From assembly GCA_903939755.1 (NCBI GenBank), contig CAJAII010000020.1, positions 62,001 through 126,000 of the forward strand: a DNA stretch of 64,000 nucleotides. The letters run 5' to 3'. The position numbers were made by a program, and so were the translations under genes. A model generated the notes under the pieces. It made no database searches, was not told the origin of the DNA, and worked only from the letters and a program-made list of their open reading frames with translations. Shown here one piece after another: positions 1-9,747 of the stretch (position 1 is the stretch's first letter; each line of letters begins with the position of its first letter). This stretch comes from an uncultured Flavobacteriales bacterium. Its GTDB lineage: Bacteria > Bacteroidota > Bacteroidia > Flavobacteriales_D > Crocinitomicaceae.

Positions 1-2202
1 GGATCCATTTTGTTGACCATTACAAAGTACATTACTGGTTTGACTTGGTGTTACAGTAATTTGAGTATTCGTGGATAATTGAATGGATCCTGTTCCTGCA
101 CATCCTGTATTATCAGTTACCGAATAGGTAATTAATCCAGGTGCTAAACTTGAAAATACGCCACTTCCTTGATTAGCTCCACCATTTATTGCATAAACAT
201 AAGGCGAAAAACCACCACTAACACTGATCGTAATTTGACCATTGTTCACAGTGCAGCTCGGTGCAGTATTTACGACCGAGGTAACTAACAACGTAGAAGC
301 ACCTGCAGTAATTGTAGCAACTTTTGTGTCGTTGCAAGTGTTTTCATCGGGGGTAGAGGCATTCACTGAAATGGAAGTTGCAGTAATAGTATTGGGACCT
401 GCAACTAAGCCTGAAACAGTTATAAAAATGGTATCCTTTGCGCCAACACTTGTTAATTGATTGGATGAATAATTAACATTGGTAACTGCACCTGCGCCAA
501 CCTGCCAACTAAAACTTCCTGTTGTAATTGGATTCGTCCCTCTGTTTTCAATAACAACACCAACTTGAGCGGTAGAACCACAAATAGCAGCAACATTCAC
601 AGGATAAACAGCAACAATCATTGCATCCGTTGCTTCAGGGTTCATTCGAATAGCTGATACACTTGATTTTGTTGCTGCACTATAATAAACGCCCGTGAAA
701 TAAAATGTTTGACCATCAAAATCATCGATTGACATGTGGTGATAATCACCCCACCTTGTATTGCCTGTTTTGGATCCCGTTCCTGCGATAATGGTTGTTT
801 CAGTCATGGTCATTTGTCCAAGTGGGTCACACGGCTTTCTACCAGTCATTTTTAAACTTGGAAAATCTCCAGCAGTATTGCTTGAGGTGGAATAAGCCAT
901 GATAATATTACCATATTTATCAATGTTAATTGCTGGCATCCAACGGTTAGTAGTGGTTCCTGGTGCATAAGTGCCTTCTTGGTAAAGACTCCAAGATCCA
1001 ATGCTTCCAGTGGCTCTTCTTATTTCAATCCAACGCACCCCAGAACGATCAGCACCGTTAACATCTGTTGATAAACAAAGCACCATTGATTGGTGGGTAT
1101 CAAAAATTCGCATCGGCGCTTTAAACATAACAGTTTCCCTTAATGGATCCAAATCTACTGTAGTTCCTGGTTGTGGGATACACGTAAAGCTTGTTAATCC
1201 ACATAATTTAGAATCAATTTCAGCTATTGAGATATCTTGTGTTTTGGCGACAGTAGCTGTACTCGCTACCCAGTTAATGGTCATTTCCCACAATTCAATC
1301 CAATCATTCGTTGGGCTGTCGGGCGTTCCATTTGTATGTGATTCATCATCTCTATGACGAACAAATAATGGTTTCATATTAGCTGGCGCCGCAATATCAC
1401 CTTCTAAATCAACAGGGGTAATAGATTGAAAACCAAAGCCGTTTAATGAATATCCTATATCCACTCCAATAAATGGAGAAGCTGTCCCTGCTAATAAACT
1501 GCTAAGTTTCATGGCGTAAATGGTAGGTGGACCTCCTTCATTTGTAGAGACAAGAAAGGCATCTGATGTTGGGCAAAAACTCCACTTTGGATAATCTGGA
1601 AAACTTGGACAAGTAAATTGGTAGGTAAAATAGGCACCTTGTGGATTACTTGTTTGTGAAACATGCAGCAATAACTTATTTCCTGTAGATGAAAACTCCA
1701 TTAAAAACCATCTTTTTGCAGGTTTATAATATAATACAATTGGGTCACCTAAGCCTGAGGGGCCTCCTAAAGCTTGCATTGTTAAGGAACTTGAAATAAT
1801 AGCGCCAGTTGATTTATTGAATATTCGGTATACTGCTCCACCACCAGAGTTAGTAGATTGTATGGTCACCGTACTATCTGCATCTACAGTTGGATCCGGA
1901 GGCGACAAATTTTGACCAAGGCCGGTACCTTGCCATAGAACAGTGGCACTGGTTGTTTTTTGGAAATTTTCGTGTTGTTGCCACACCCAATCTATATTGT
2001 GGCTAGGCGATTGATCAACCAGAATTAGGTCTCGTCCTTTAAAATTTGGTTTAATAACGATGTTTTTAGGTGTCACTTCTTCTTCATTGGCAGGAATCAA
2101 ATAACTTGTTGTAGGTGTAAAATTCCCGTAAAATGTGGATGTTTGAGATTTCGCAAAGTGAAATATAAAAAGGAGAATAGATGAGAGTAAAAGTTTATTC
2201 AT
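1..2202 (-). CDS. Large secreted surface protein with SprB-type repeats, C-terminus cut off by the window edge
   Basis: An open frame of 734 codons runs from an ATG at 2202 to the left edge without a stop, so the gene is partial at its 3' end. The protein begins with a signal peptide (MNKLLLSSILLFIFHFAKSQ). The long middle part (about residues 30-520) matches no family I recognise. Residues about 530-635 look like a CARDB-type beta-sandwich (VGVVIENRGTNPITTG). From about residue 640 there are SprB-type repeats (APSCTVNNGQITISVSGG, then SNVLCNGQQNGS at the edge), as found in Bacteroidetes adhesins related to the gliding adhesin SprB. The missing end would be expected to carry a T9SS sorting domain. 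It is probably surface exposed. The substrate or partner is unknown. Confidence 0.85.
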   Translation of the reverse strand, partial: MNKLLLSSILLFIFHFAKSQTSTFYGNFTPTTSYLIPANEEEVTPKNIVIKPNFKGRDLILVDQSPSHNIDWVWQQHENFQKTTSATVLWQGTGLGQNLSPPDPTVDADSTVTIQSTNSGGGAVYRIFNKSTGAIISSSLTMQALGGPSGLGDPIVLYYKPAKRWFLMEFSSTGNKLLLHVSQTSNPQGAYFTYQFTCPSFPDYPKWSFCPTSDAFLVSTNEGGPPTIYAMKLSSLLAGTASPFIGVDIGYSLNGFGFQSITPVDLEGDIAAPANMKPLFVRHRDDESHTNGTPDSPTNDWIELWEMTINWVASTATVAKTQDISIAEIDSKLCGLTSFTCIPQPGTTVDLDPLRETVMFKAPMRIFDTHQSMVLCLSTDVNGADRSGVRWIEIRRATGSIGSWSLYQEGTYAPGTTTNRWMPAINIDKYGNIIMAYSTSSNTAGDFPSLKMTGRKPCDPLGQMTMTETTIIAGTGSKTGNTRWGDYHHMSIDDFDGQTFYFTGVYYSAATKSSVSAIRMNPEATDAMIVAVYPVNVAAICGSTAQVGVVIENRGTNPITTGSFSWQVGAGAVTNVNYSSNQLTSVGAKDTIFITVSGLVAGPNTITATSISVNASTPDENTCNDTKVATITAGASTLLVTSVVNTAPSCTVNNGQITISVSGGFSPYVYAINGGANQGSGVFSSLAPGLITYSVTDNTGCAGTGSIQLSTNTQITVTPSQTSNVLCNGQQNGS

Positions 2203-2220
2203 AGCTGAAATTTTAAGTTT

Positions 2221-2228
2221 CAAATATA
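2221..2228 (-). promoter_or_regulatory. Bacteroidetes -7 box TATATTTG for the SprB-repeat gene
   Basis: The minus strand reads TATATTTG, an exact TAnnTTTG match, 18 bases before the ATG at 2202. No TTTG is seen at the usual 19-base spacing upstream, so only half of the promoter is supported. Confidence 0.5.
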
Positions 2229-2290
2229 AAACAATTTATAGTATGGTATGTTTAGGAAAGCTATATTATTAATTTTACTAAAAATTAAAT

Positions 2291-3043
2291 TTGAAAATAA
2301 TTCTATCACCAACAAAGACGTTACAATTTCATCCTTCATTGAAAGGCGAAACAACTAGTGAATTATTGTTTTTTCCGGAGGCTTCAAAAATAATGAAGTC
2401 ACTGCATAAATTAAAAGTGGATGAAATTAAGGACTTGATGGGTATATCTTCAAAAATTGCCGAAGAATGTTACGCTTGGAATAAAGAGTGGCTCCACAAT
2501 CATGAAAATAATAGCAATTTATTTCCTGCTATTTCAATGTTTTCAGGGGAGGTCTATCGTTCTTTTGATTATGCCACGTTAACGTCAAATGAATTAGCGC
2601 TTGCCAATGATAGAATTCTTATATTATCCGGACTTTATGGAGTATTGCGGCCTTTAGATTTGGTTTCTCCATACCGTTTAGAAATGAAAACAAAGTATAA
2701 TTGGAAAAAGGATTGTTCTTCTCTCTATCAATATTGGGCAGATCGCCCAACCAATCTTCTTAAAGAAAGTCCCATTATTGTGAATTTGGCATCGCAAGAA
2801 TATTTCGCTGCACTGGATGTAAAGAAAATAAAGGGACGCATAATTACACCTGTCTTCAAAGAAAAACAAAACGGATCATTAAAAATGGTCATGATGTACG
2901 CCAAGAATGCGCGGGGTAAAATGGCTCGTTTTCTAATTCAAAATGAGTTAAGTGACATCAATGATTTAAAGAAATTTAATTTGGATGATTATTCCTACGA
3001 CCCTTTCCATTCAACGGAAGACGAATGGTGTTTTGTGCGTTAA
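2291..3043 (+). CDS. yaaA: YaaA/UPF0246 family peroxide-stress protein
   Basis: The 250-residue protein starts MKIILSPTKTLQF, the typical N-terminus of the YaaA (DUF328) family, and has the family's usual length. It ends with a YDPFHSTEDEWCFVR segment typical of the family. In E. coli, YaaA limits intracellular iron and oxidative damage under peroxide stress and binds DNA; that role is inherited here only by homology. The start codon is TTG, chosen because MKIILSP matches the family start and no ATG fits. This TTG lies inside a TAAATTTG sequence (2286-2293), so the true promoter is unclear. It is convergent with the FAD oxidoreductase gene, with 12 bases between them and no obvious terminator. 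Confidence 0.88.
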   Translation: MKIILSPTKTLQFHPSLKGETTSELLFFPEASKIMKSLHKLKVDEIKDLMGISSKIAEECYAWNKEWLHNHENNSNLFPAISMFSGEVYRSFDYATLTSNELALANDRILILSGLYGVLRPLDLVSPYRLEMKTKYNWKKDCSSLYQYWADRPTNLLKESPIIVNLASQEYFAALDVKKIKGRIITPVFKEKQNGSLKMVMMYAKNARGKMARFLIQNELSDINDLKKFNLDDYSYDPFHSTEDEWCFVR

Positions 3044-3055
3044 TGAACATTCAAA

Positions 3056-4183
3056 TTAATCAATAAGCTCACTTAACTGCTGACCAACTGCCGCTCCAAT
3101 AGCGACACCCATTCCACCCATTCTAATTCCGACGTACACATTATCCGTAATTTTTTTGACTATCGGTTGTTTTGACTTTCCAACACCCATAATTCCGGAC
3201 CAGTTGTAATCGATTTCAATAGGTTGATTTGGTATAATGATTTCCTCTAATATAGTTCGTAAGGCTGTCTGAATGTGTTCAGTGGTTGCTAAGTCGGTAG
3301 TGGTTTCTCCTTTAATATCGATATTTCTGCCACCGCCAAGTAAAATTCTATTGTTGATGGATCTGAAATAATAATATCCTTTATCCATGTGGAAGGTACT
3401 ATTCATGGCGAGATTAGAGATTGGTTTTGTTACTAGTACTTGGGCACGCGCCGGAATCACATCTTCATCAACCAACTGTGATGCAAACCCATTTGAACAA
3501 ATAATCAATCGGTCTGCTTTCACCTCACCAATATTTAGTGTGATGGATACGCCTGATTCTGTGGCATCATATTTTTGACATTCAATCCCGAAAAGGATGG
3601 AGATTCCCAAGTGTACCGCTTTTTGGTGAAGTTGCTCAATGAGTTTTCCTGTATTGATACTTCCTTCAATCTGATTAAAATAGGCCGTTTTTAAGCCCTT
3701 AAAACCAAATTTACGGTTGGGCTCATTTTCAATAAGGTAGGTTTTTTCTTTTTTTGTGATTTTCTGACTTTCTTTGTTGAGATACGCGATAAAATCGGGA
3801 TCAATATCCTTATCATTTTTTCTTATTAAATCATAGGAGCCACAAGCATTGTAATCTATCTTACTTGGGTCCACTAATTCAAACAACGTTTTCAAGCCGG
3901 TAAAACGTGACTGAAAAGTATCCCAAACTTCATTTTCGGGAATAGTCTTCAAATCTTCAAATAACTCGCTTGGGCTTCCGAAACAAGCAAATCCAGCATT
4001 TTTAGTACTTGCACCACTTGGCAAATATCCTCTTTCAATAATTAGGATTTTCCAGTTAGGTTTTTTCTTTTTAACAGCGATAGCTGTACTTAATCCAACT
4101 ATACCAGCACCTACTATTAGCAAGTCTATTCCTTCAAAATAAGTCGTTCTTTCCCAATAACTTAATTGGTCTATTTGTAACAT
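3056..4183 (-). CDS. FAD-dependent oxidoreductase, DAO (glycine/D-amino acid oxidase) family
   Basis: The N-terminus holds a Rossmann dinucleotide motif, DLLIVGAGIVGLS, with G25-x-G27-x-x-G30, followed by the FAD ribose acidic residue in IIERG and the family motif SGASTKNAGF. The C-terminal IRMGGMGVAIGAAVG segment is typical of DAO-fold enzymes, which oxidise amines or amino acids to imines. The substrate cannot be read from the sequence. The open frame extends upstream to a TTG at 4243, but a TAACTTTG -7 box lies inside that extension (4222-4229). I therefore place the start at the ATG at 4183, giving 375 residues. It is divergent from the secreted TPR protein. Confidence 0.82.
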   Translation of the reverse strand: MLQIDQLSYWERTTYFEGIDLLIVGAGIVGLSTAIAVKKKKPNWKILIIERGYLPSGASTKNAGFACFGSPSELFEDLKTIPENEVWDTFQSRFTGLKTLFELVDPSKIDYNACGSYDLIRKNDKDIDPDFIAYLNKESQKITKKEKTYLIENEPNRKFGFKGLKTAYFNQIEGSINTGKLIEQLHQKAVHLGISILFGIECQKYDATESGVSITLNIGEVKADRLIICSNGFASQLVDEDVIPARAQVLVTKPISNLAMNSTFHMDKGYYYFRSINNRILLGGGRNIDIKGETTTDLATTEHIQTALRTILEEIIIPNQPIEIDYNWSGIMGVGKSKQPIVKKITDNVYVGIRMGGMGVAIGAAVGQQLSELID

Positions 4184-4221
4184 TTTTTTTATTAATGATT
4201 TTTTCTCAAATTTGTACAATA

Positions 4222-4229
4222 CAAAGTTA
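4222..4229 (-). promoter_or_regulatory. -7 box TAACTTTG of the FAD oxidoreductase
   Basis: An exact TAnnTTTG match on the minus strand, 38 bases before the ATG at 4183. Because it lies downstream of the alternative TTG start at 4243, it argues for the shorter protein. No well-spaced TTTG -33 element is visible. Confidence 0.5.
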
Positions 4230-4275
4230 CGATTCTCAAGCAATTTGGTCTTTGTGCTTAGCTTTATTTTGAATT

Positions 4276-6972
4276 ATGCGAAATATCCTTAATTTATTTT
4301 TTGTCTTTACTTTTTGTTATCCGTTAAGTGCTCAAACGCTTGAAATTATTATTCCTGGGTCTGTTAATAATTATGAATCTAAAGCAAAGATATTTGGTGC
4401 TACACTTTATTTAGTGCAAGAAGGTGTCACTTTATCAAAGACAATTACCACCAACACCGGGGAATATAATATCGTTTCAAAAATCAACAAGAAAATTCCT
4501 TTTGAATTGATTATTTCCAAACCGAATTACATTACTAAAAAGGTGTATTTTGATTTTAAAACTATAACGACTAAAGGACCAGACCCTAGCATCCAAGCCG
4601 TTAGTGAATTAGTTGTAGAACTGTTTGCTACCAAAAAAGGGGTCGCAATAACTGTAGGACCAAACGATTATGCTGAAAAATTCACTTGGGATAATGATCA
4701 AAAAATTGCCGTTCCTGATGATGAATATAAAAAAATGTCTGATGACAAGATCATTAATTTTTATAAAGAGTCAGAGAATAATGCCATCGTTTCTATTTTG
4801 TTGTCGAAGGCGGATGCGAGTGCCCGTGCGGGTAATTATCAAAACGCATTGAGCTATGCTGATTCTGCTTTGACAGTAAAACAAAACGATAGCATCATTC
4901 TTAAAAAGAAAGTAGATTATCAAAAAGGATTAGATGCCTTGCTTGCCGATGGAAAAAAAGCGGTAGAAATAGCGACACTTCTTCAGGAAGGAGAGGAATT
5001 CATTAAAATTGAAAAGTATCCTGAAGCCACAACAAAATTTAATGAGGTTATTAAGAAAGATCCTGCCAATGCGGAAGCTAAAAAACAACTTGATAAAATT
5101 AAAGAATTAGTAGCAAGCAAGACTGCTCAAATAAATGATGCAAAAGAGTTGATAAAATTGAGAGCTAATGCCGATAAATTAATCGCAAACAAGAAATATA
5201 GTGATGCTATACTTGAACTAAACAAAGCGTTAAAACTTTCCATTCCTGCTAACGACAAATCAAAAATCGAAACAGATATTGCCGATTTAAAATTAAAAAT
5301 AAAGGGGCTTGATATTGAAAAGCAATTAGCAGAAGAATTAAAAATGGCGAAGAAATCTGATGATTTAAAGGAATATTCTAAATCCAAAGAAAATTACTCT
5401 AAAATAGCAGAACTTTTAGAATTGTTGGATCCTAAGATTAGGGAGACACAAAAACAGTTAGTCAATAAACAGCTCGATGAAAGTCTTGGAAAAGCGTTAA
5501 AAGTCGCTAATGAATTAAATTCTAAATCAGAATATGATAAAGCGATAGAATCGTATAAGTTGGCTGAAATACTGATAAATTCAATGTTGGATAAGGATCA
5601 AAAAAAATCTAAATTGGAGGAAGTTAAAATACACATTGCTGAGGTAGAGCAAAAACGTAATGATGATGCGAAAAAATATTCGGACGCGATTGCTAAAGTA
5701 ATCGAGGCAATTGATAATGCACCAACTACCTTGATCGACGCAACAAATCTTCTTTCCAAGGACCCGCTAAAAAACAAATCTACAACTAAAGAAATCATCG
5801 AATTAAAGGCCCGCATAGATGTCATCAAGAAATATTATGCCGATAAGAAAATAAAATTAAATTCGGTTTGGTCAAAAGATTCAATTAAGGCCAATATTGC
5901 ACTCAATGAAATTTATACACAAGCTATCGCATCAAAGGTTTCAACTACTGAATTAGGAAAAGTTAAATTCTCCGTCGATTCGTTGAATAAAATTTTGAAT
6001 CCAACTAAAAAGGCAAATCCACAAATAAATAAATCAGGCATCTTACTTGCAGCACCAGGATTACAAATCGATACCGCCAATGCCAGTGCATCTTTTCAGC
6101 GTTTGGAATTTACAAGGACTAGTATTGAAGCTGGAAAACAGGATTACCTCACTGATTTAAAAAATGATATTGAAATAGAAAACTATTTTCGGAATACGCA
6201 GCAACAGGTTTCTCGCGATGAAGCGGCGTTACAAGTACAGAAAGCGGTTACTGAAATTCAGGTGATCAATCAGGAAAAAATAAAGGAAGGTATTGAGCGT
6301 GAAGTTATCTTGAAAAAAATCATTCAGGATAATGACTATGCTATTTATCAGCGAGAATTAAACGCACTTTTAGTACAAGAACAAAAAGCAACATACATTC
6401 AAAAGGAAAAGAATAAATTAGATGAATACCTTTATCAACAACAATTAAAGGATGATAGTATCAGGATAAGGGAAACGAAGAATTATCAAGATGTAAAAAA
6501 TTATATTGAAAGGCAAAACACAGAATTAGCCAAATTGAATGATTTGAATGCTAAAAATTTACAGCGTATAAAAAATCAAGTGGAAATAGATAATCATCGC
6601 AGAGATTCTATTGCTAAATCACAGCAAGAAATTGCTGCAAAGCAAATTGTGAAACAAGGTAATTTTGTCGAATCTACCGTAAGGAATCCAAATTACATTC
6701 GAGATGAAAAGGGTATTTGCTTTGCGTGGAACGCGGTCACTGAAAAAGTTTATGAAATTAAGAATTCAGATGGATTTGTGGTTTCAGTGATTGTAAGAAG
6801 GGTAGTGGTTGATCAATACGGTTACGGTGTTGTTTATGAACACACAAGAAATGAAAAAGGAATCTCTTCCTTTACGCTTAATGGCGCAATTATTACCGAG
6901 TTTATTTGGTTTAACGATTCAACCGGCGCTGGCGTTATCATTCCGAATCTGGTGGTGGTAACAGCTTGTTAG
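4276..6972 (+). CDS. Large secreted protein with carboxypeptidase-regulatory-like domain, TPR repeats and coiled coil
   Basis: The 898-residue protein has a signal peptide (MRNILNLFFVFTFCYPLSAQ). Residues about 22-115 form a beta-rich domain of carboxypeptidase-regulatory type (GATLYLVQEGVTLSKTITTN followed by GEYNIVSKI). TPR-like helices with the pattern YxxAL..YxxAL occupy about 170-460 (NYQNALSYADSAL, KYPEATTKFNEVIKKDPANA, KYSDAILELNKAL, EYDKAIESYKLAEIL). Residues about 640-820 are charged and probably coiled coil. A small C-terminal beta domain starts at GICFAWNAVTEKVYEI. No sorting domain or lipobox is seen, so a periplasmic location is likely. Its function is unknown; the domain layout suggests a scaffold for envelope protein assembly. 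It is monocistronic, with mpl starting 69 bases later. Confidence 0.85.
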   Translation: MRNILNLFFVFTFCYPLSAQTLEIIIPGSVNNYESKAKIFGATLYLVQEGVTLSKTITTNTGEYNIVSKINKKIPFELIISKPNYITKKVYFDFKTITTKGPDPSIQAVSELVVELFATKKGVAITVGPNDYAEKFTWDNDQKIAVPDDEYKKMSDDKIINFYKESENNAIVSILLSKADASARAGNYQNALSYADSALTVKQNDSIILKKKVDYQKGLDALLADGKKAVEIATLLQEGEEFIKIEKYPEATTKFNEVIKKDPANAEAKKQLDKIKELVASKTAQINDAKELIKLRANADKLIANKKYSDAILELNKALKLSIPANDKSKIETDIADLKLKIKGLDIEKQLAEELKMAKKSDDLKEYSKSKENYSKIAELLELLDPKIRETQKQLVNKQLDESLGKALKVANELNSKSEYDKAIESYKLAEILINSMLDKDQKKSKLEEVKIHIAEVEQKRNDDAKKYSDAIAKVIEAIDNAPTTLIDATNLLSKDPLKNKSTTKEIIELKARIDVIKKYYADKKIKLNSVWSKDSIKANIALNEIYTQAIASKVSTTELGKVKFSVDSLNKILNPTKKANPQINKSGILLAAPGLQIDTANASASFQRLEFTRTSIEAGKQDYLTDLKNDIEIENYFRNTQQQVSRDEAALQVQKAVTEIQVINQEKIKEGIEREVILKKIIQDNDYAIYQRELNALLVQEQKATYIQKEKNKLDEYLYQQQLKDDSIRIRETKNYQDVKNYIERQNTELAKLNDLNAKNLQRIKNQVEIDNHRRDSIAKSQQEIAAKQIVKQGNFVESTVRNPNYIRDEKGICFAWNAVTEKVYEIKNSDGFVVSVIVRRVVVDQYGYGVVYEHTRNEKGISSFTLNGAIITEFIWFNDSTGAGVIIPNLVVVTAC

Positions 6973-7041
6973 TATAGTATTTTTTTTTTTAACTGTGAAT
7001 TGAATCAAAGTTCAGTTTATCTTTATCCTTAAATTAATCGT

Positions 7042-8406
7042 ATGCATGTACATTTTATTGCCATAGGAGGAAGTGCCATGCACAATCTTGCTATTGCCTT
7101 AAGTCGAAAAGGATTTACCGTAACAGGATCTGATGATGAGCTATTTGAGCCATCAAAAACACGTTTGAAAACCGAAGGTATTCTCCCTTCGAATATTGGA
7201 TGGAATGAAGCTAATATTCATGTTGGATTAGATGCGGTCATTCTTGGTATGCATGCTAGAGAAGATAATGTAGAATTGATCAAAGCGAAATCCTTAGCCA
7301 TTCCCATTTACTCCTATCCTGAATATTTATACGAACAAAGTAAGGAGAAAATTAGAATTGTGATTGGTGGAAGTCATGGAAAAACTACGATTACTTCCAT
7401 GCTACTCCATGCTACTAAAAAATTAGGTGTCAATGTTGATTACATGGTTGGTGCTCAATTAGAGGGTTATGATTGTATGGTGAAACTAACAGATGATGCT
7501 AAATTCATGGTCTTGGAAGGGGATGAATACCTCAGTTCGCCGATAGATCGCCGTCCTAAATTTCATCTGTATCATCCGAATATTGCCTTAATTAGTGGAA
7601 TTGCTTGGGATCATATTAACGTTTTTCCAACTTTTCAAAATTATGTTGATCAATTCGATATTTTCTGCTCCTTAATTTCGCCAAATGGCAAATTGATATA
7701 CAATGAAGAAGATCCTAATGTACATGTTTTAGGCAGAAAATATGAAGATTCTTTGCAAGCAGTCCCTTACAAAACACCTGAATTTAAGCCCACCTCAGAA
7801 GGTACGTTGATGGCATACAATGGTGAATTGTATCCATTATTTATTTTTGGCAATCATAATTTGCAAAATTTAGTTGGGGCAATGTACTTGGCTGAATCAA
7901 TGGGGATTGCGAATGCTGATTTTTTGCATGCCATGATTGATTTTAAAGGTGCAGGTAAACGTCTTCAAAAAGTGGTGGAAACAAAAAACTTTACATTTTT
8001 TAAGGATTTTGCGCATTCTCCTTCTAAATTAAGCGCTACAACTGCAGCAATAAAACAACAATATCCAAATCGAAAAGTGGTGGCATGTATGGAATTACAT
8101 ACATTTTCTTCTTTGAAGAAAGAGTTTTTACCCCATTATAAAGACACGATGTTGGCAGCAGATGTCTCCCTGGTTTACTTTAATCCTGAGGTAGTTGCGC
8201 ATAAAAAATTAGTTCCTATTTCAAAAGAGGATGTTTTTAATGGTTTTGGAGGAAATATTTCAGTTTTTGATAATAGTACTAATTTTTTAAATTATATTTA
8301 TTCTGAAAATTGGAACGACGCAGTTCTTCTACTCATGTCATCTGGTAATTTTGATGGTATTGATTATGAATTGCTTGGGGAGGAGATAATACAAAAATTG
8401 GTATAA
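7042..8406 (+). CDS. mpl: UDP-N-acetylmuramate:L-alanyl-gamma-D-glutamyl-meso-diaminopimelate ligase
   Basis: This cytoplasmic Mur-ligase-fold enzyme joins recycled murein tripeptide to UDP-MurNAc. The N-terminal Rossmann-type segment HFIAIGGSAMHNLAIALSRK (residues 4-23) is typical of Mpl and MurC. The ATP-binding P-loop is GGSHGKTT at 109-116. The ligase acid cluster follows (LEGDEYLSSPID), and the third domain includes FGNHNLQN and KDFAHSPSK. At 454 residues it has normal Mpl length. The next gene starts one base after its stop, so the class D beta-lactamase-like gene is almost certainly co-transcribed. MurQ, encoded at about 25 kb, belongs to the same recycling theme. Confidence 0.93.
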   Translation: MHVHFIAIGGSAMHNLAIALSRKGFTVTGSDDELFEPSKTRLKTEGILPSNIGWNEANIHVGLDAVILGMHAREDNVELIKAKSLAIPIYSYPEYLYEQSKEKIRIVIGGSHGKTTITSMLLHATKKLGVNVDYMVGAQLEGYDCMVKLTDDAKFMVLEGDEYLSSPIDRRPKFHLYHPNIALISGIAWDHINVFPTFQNYVDQFDIFCSLISPNGKLIYNEEDPNVHVLGRKYEDSLQAVPYKTPEFKPTSEGTLMAYNGELYPLFIFGNHNLQNLVGAMYLAESMGIANADFLHAMIDFKGAGKRLQKVVETKNFTFFKDFAHSPSKLSATTAAIKQQYPNRKVVACMELHTFSSLKKEFLPHYKDTMLAADVSLVYFNPEVVAHKKLVPISKEDVFNGFGGNISVFDNSTNFLNYIYSENWNDAVLLLMSSGNFDGIDYELLGEEIIQKLV

Positions 8407-8407
8407 A

Positions 8408-9205
8408 ATGCACAGAGTTAGCGCCTTATCTTTCGTATTATTATTTTTGCATTCATTCGCCTATACGCAATTCAATGTAAAGAAATCGAAAGAATTGGAT
8501 TTGTCCTTGTTTAAAAGTACGGATTATCAATTTTCGGTTCTTGTCTATGATGTGGAAGCTAATAGCTATTTGCATTACAATGATTCATTAATAAATAATC
8601 CGTACACGCCTGCTTCGACGTTTAAAATTGCTAATACAATTATTGCCCTTGAAAATGGGGTGATTGATAGCGCAAATTTTTTGATTAAATGGGATGGCGT
8701 TAAACGTGAAAACACCAAATGGAATGCTGATCAAACGTTAAATGAAGCTTTTCGGAATTCTACCGTTTGGTATTTCCAGGAACTTGCAAAAAAAATTGGA
8801 AATGATAAAATGCAGGCTGGACTTGAATTATTAAATTATGGAAACAAAGCGATTGGTACTGAAATAGACAAATTTTGGTTAAATGGAACGTTAAAAATAA
8901 CTATGCAAGACCAAGTTGGATTTCTCACCAACATCATTAAAAGAAAATACAAGTTAGCTCCATATACGTATGAATGCCTTCTACAAGTAATGAAATATAA
9001 CCTTTCGTATCAATACGTTGTTTATTGTAAGTCTGGTTGGGGACAACAAGGATCGGAAGATATTGGATGGTTAGTGGGTATGCTAATAAAAAATGGAAAA
9101 CAATATGCGTTTTCTACCTTAATTACCACCAATGATTACAAAAAATTTGACATGGCGACCTTGAGATATAGAATATCTAAGGCTGTATTTGATGGTTTGA
9201 AGTAG
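8408..9205 (+). CDS. Class D (OXA-type) beta-lactamase-like serine hydrolase
   Basis: The 265-residue secreted protein (signal peptide ending near LHSFAYTQ) carries every class D active-site motif at almost the reference positions: S70-T-F-K73 (nucleophile and the lysine that is carbamylated in OXA enzymes), S118-T-V120, Y144-G-N146, F156-W157-L and K208-S-G210. Class D enzymes hydrolyse penicillins and, in some variants, carbapenems; relatives such as BlaR/MecR sensor domains bind but hardly hydrolyse. KSG in place of the more common KTG is tolerated in the family. The gene follows mpl by one base, and its 3' end overlaps the convergent membrane-protein gene by 29 bases. Whether it gives resistance cannot be read from sequence. 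Confidence 0.85.
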   Translation: MHRVSALSFVLLFLHSFAYTQFNVKKSKELDLSLFKSTDYQFSVLVYDVEANSYLHYNDSLINNPYTPASTFKIANTIIALENGVIDSANFLIKWDGVKRENTKWNADQTLNEAFRNSTVWYFQELAKKIGNDKMQAGLELLNYGNKAIGTEIDKFWLNGTLKITMQDQVGFLTNIIKRKYKLAPYTYECLLQVMKYNLSYQYVVYCKSGWGQQGSEDIGWLVGMLIKNGKQYAFSTLITTNDYKKFDMATLRYRISKAVFDGLK

Positions 9206-9746
9206 CTCGAAAGACGACACCTCGATAGATTAGTGCAATAATTAAACTGTTAAATGTTGAATACATCAACAATGCTAATAATGAAATTATCATCGTGAAT
9301 TTTGGACTTGTCCACTGCCTCGTTTGATTTATTCCTTCCTTTACTAATTCTTGATCTGTCTTGTTTTCTAATGAAGGATTAGATTTTCTTAGCTCAGTTA
9401 AAAACTTTTTATCAGAGAGTGATTTACGCGTTTCTTCAATTTGATGTTGGTTGTATTCCGGATGAATATAGGAATAAAAGACAAAAAGGAAACAGCTAAT
9501 GATAACAGTATGAGGCATTGCTGCGGTCATGCCTGTTTTTATATCTAATAATAAATTACTTCCTTCTTTTTGATTTTTCTTTACGATGTATAGGCCAATT
9601 GATACAGCACTGGTCAGTAAAAACATATTTAGAAATACAAACATTTTTGGATTCCCAAATTCAAATAGTCCAAGTGCGAATGCACCGTAGCGTATTACTA
9701 TCCAAATAAATGCAGTGCAAATGCCAACTTTGACTGGAATTTTCAT
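9177..9746 (-). CDS. Small integral membrane protein, possibly DUF4199 family
   Basis: The 189-residue protein has four predicted membrane segments (about residues 8-27, 33-56, 75-95 and 150-172) and a charged soluble loop between the third and fourth (EETRKSLSDKKFLTELRKSN). The layout and the FYSYIHPEYN motif recall DUF4199 proteins, a Bacteroidetes membrane family of unknown function; I am only moderately sure. It starts one base downstream of the rho stop on the same strand, so it is probably the last gene of the rho transcript. Its 3' end overlaps the beta-lactamase-like gene tail to tail. Confidence 0.65.
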   Translation of the reverse strand: MKIPVKVGICTAFIWIVIRYGAFALGLFEFGNPKMFVFLNMFLLTSAVSIGLYIVKKNQKEGSNLLLDIKTGMTAAMPHTVIISCFLFVFYSYIHPEYNQHQIEETRKSLSDKKFLTELRKSNPSLENKTDQELVKEGINQTRQWTSPKFTMIISLLALLMYSTFNSLIIALIYRGVVFRATSNHQIQP

Positions 9747-9747
9747 C

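Noticed and set aside
2286..2293. TAAATTTG as the yaaA promoter
   Set aside because: It includes the TTG start codon itself, so it cannot serve that start as a -7 box; probably chance in AT-rich DNA.
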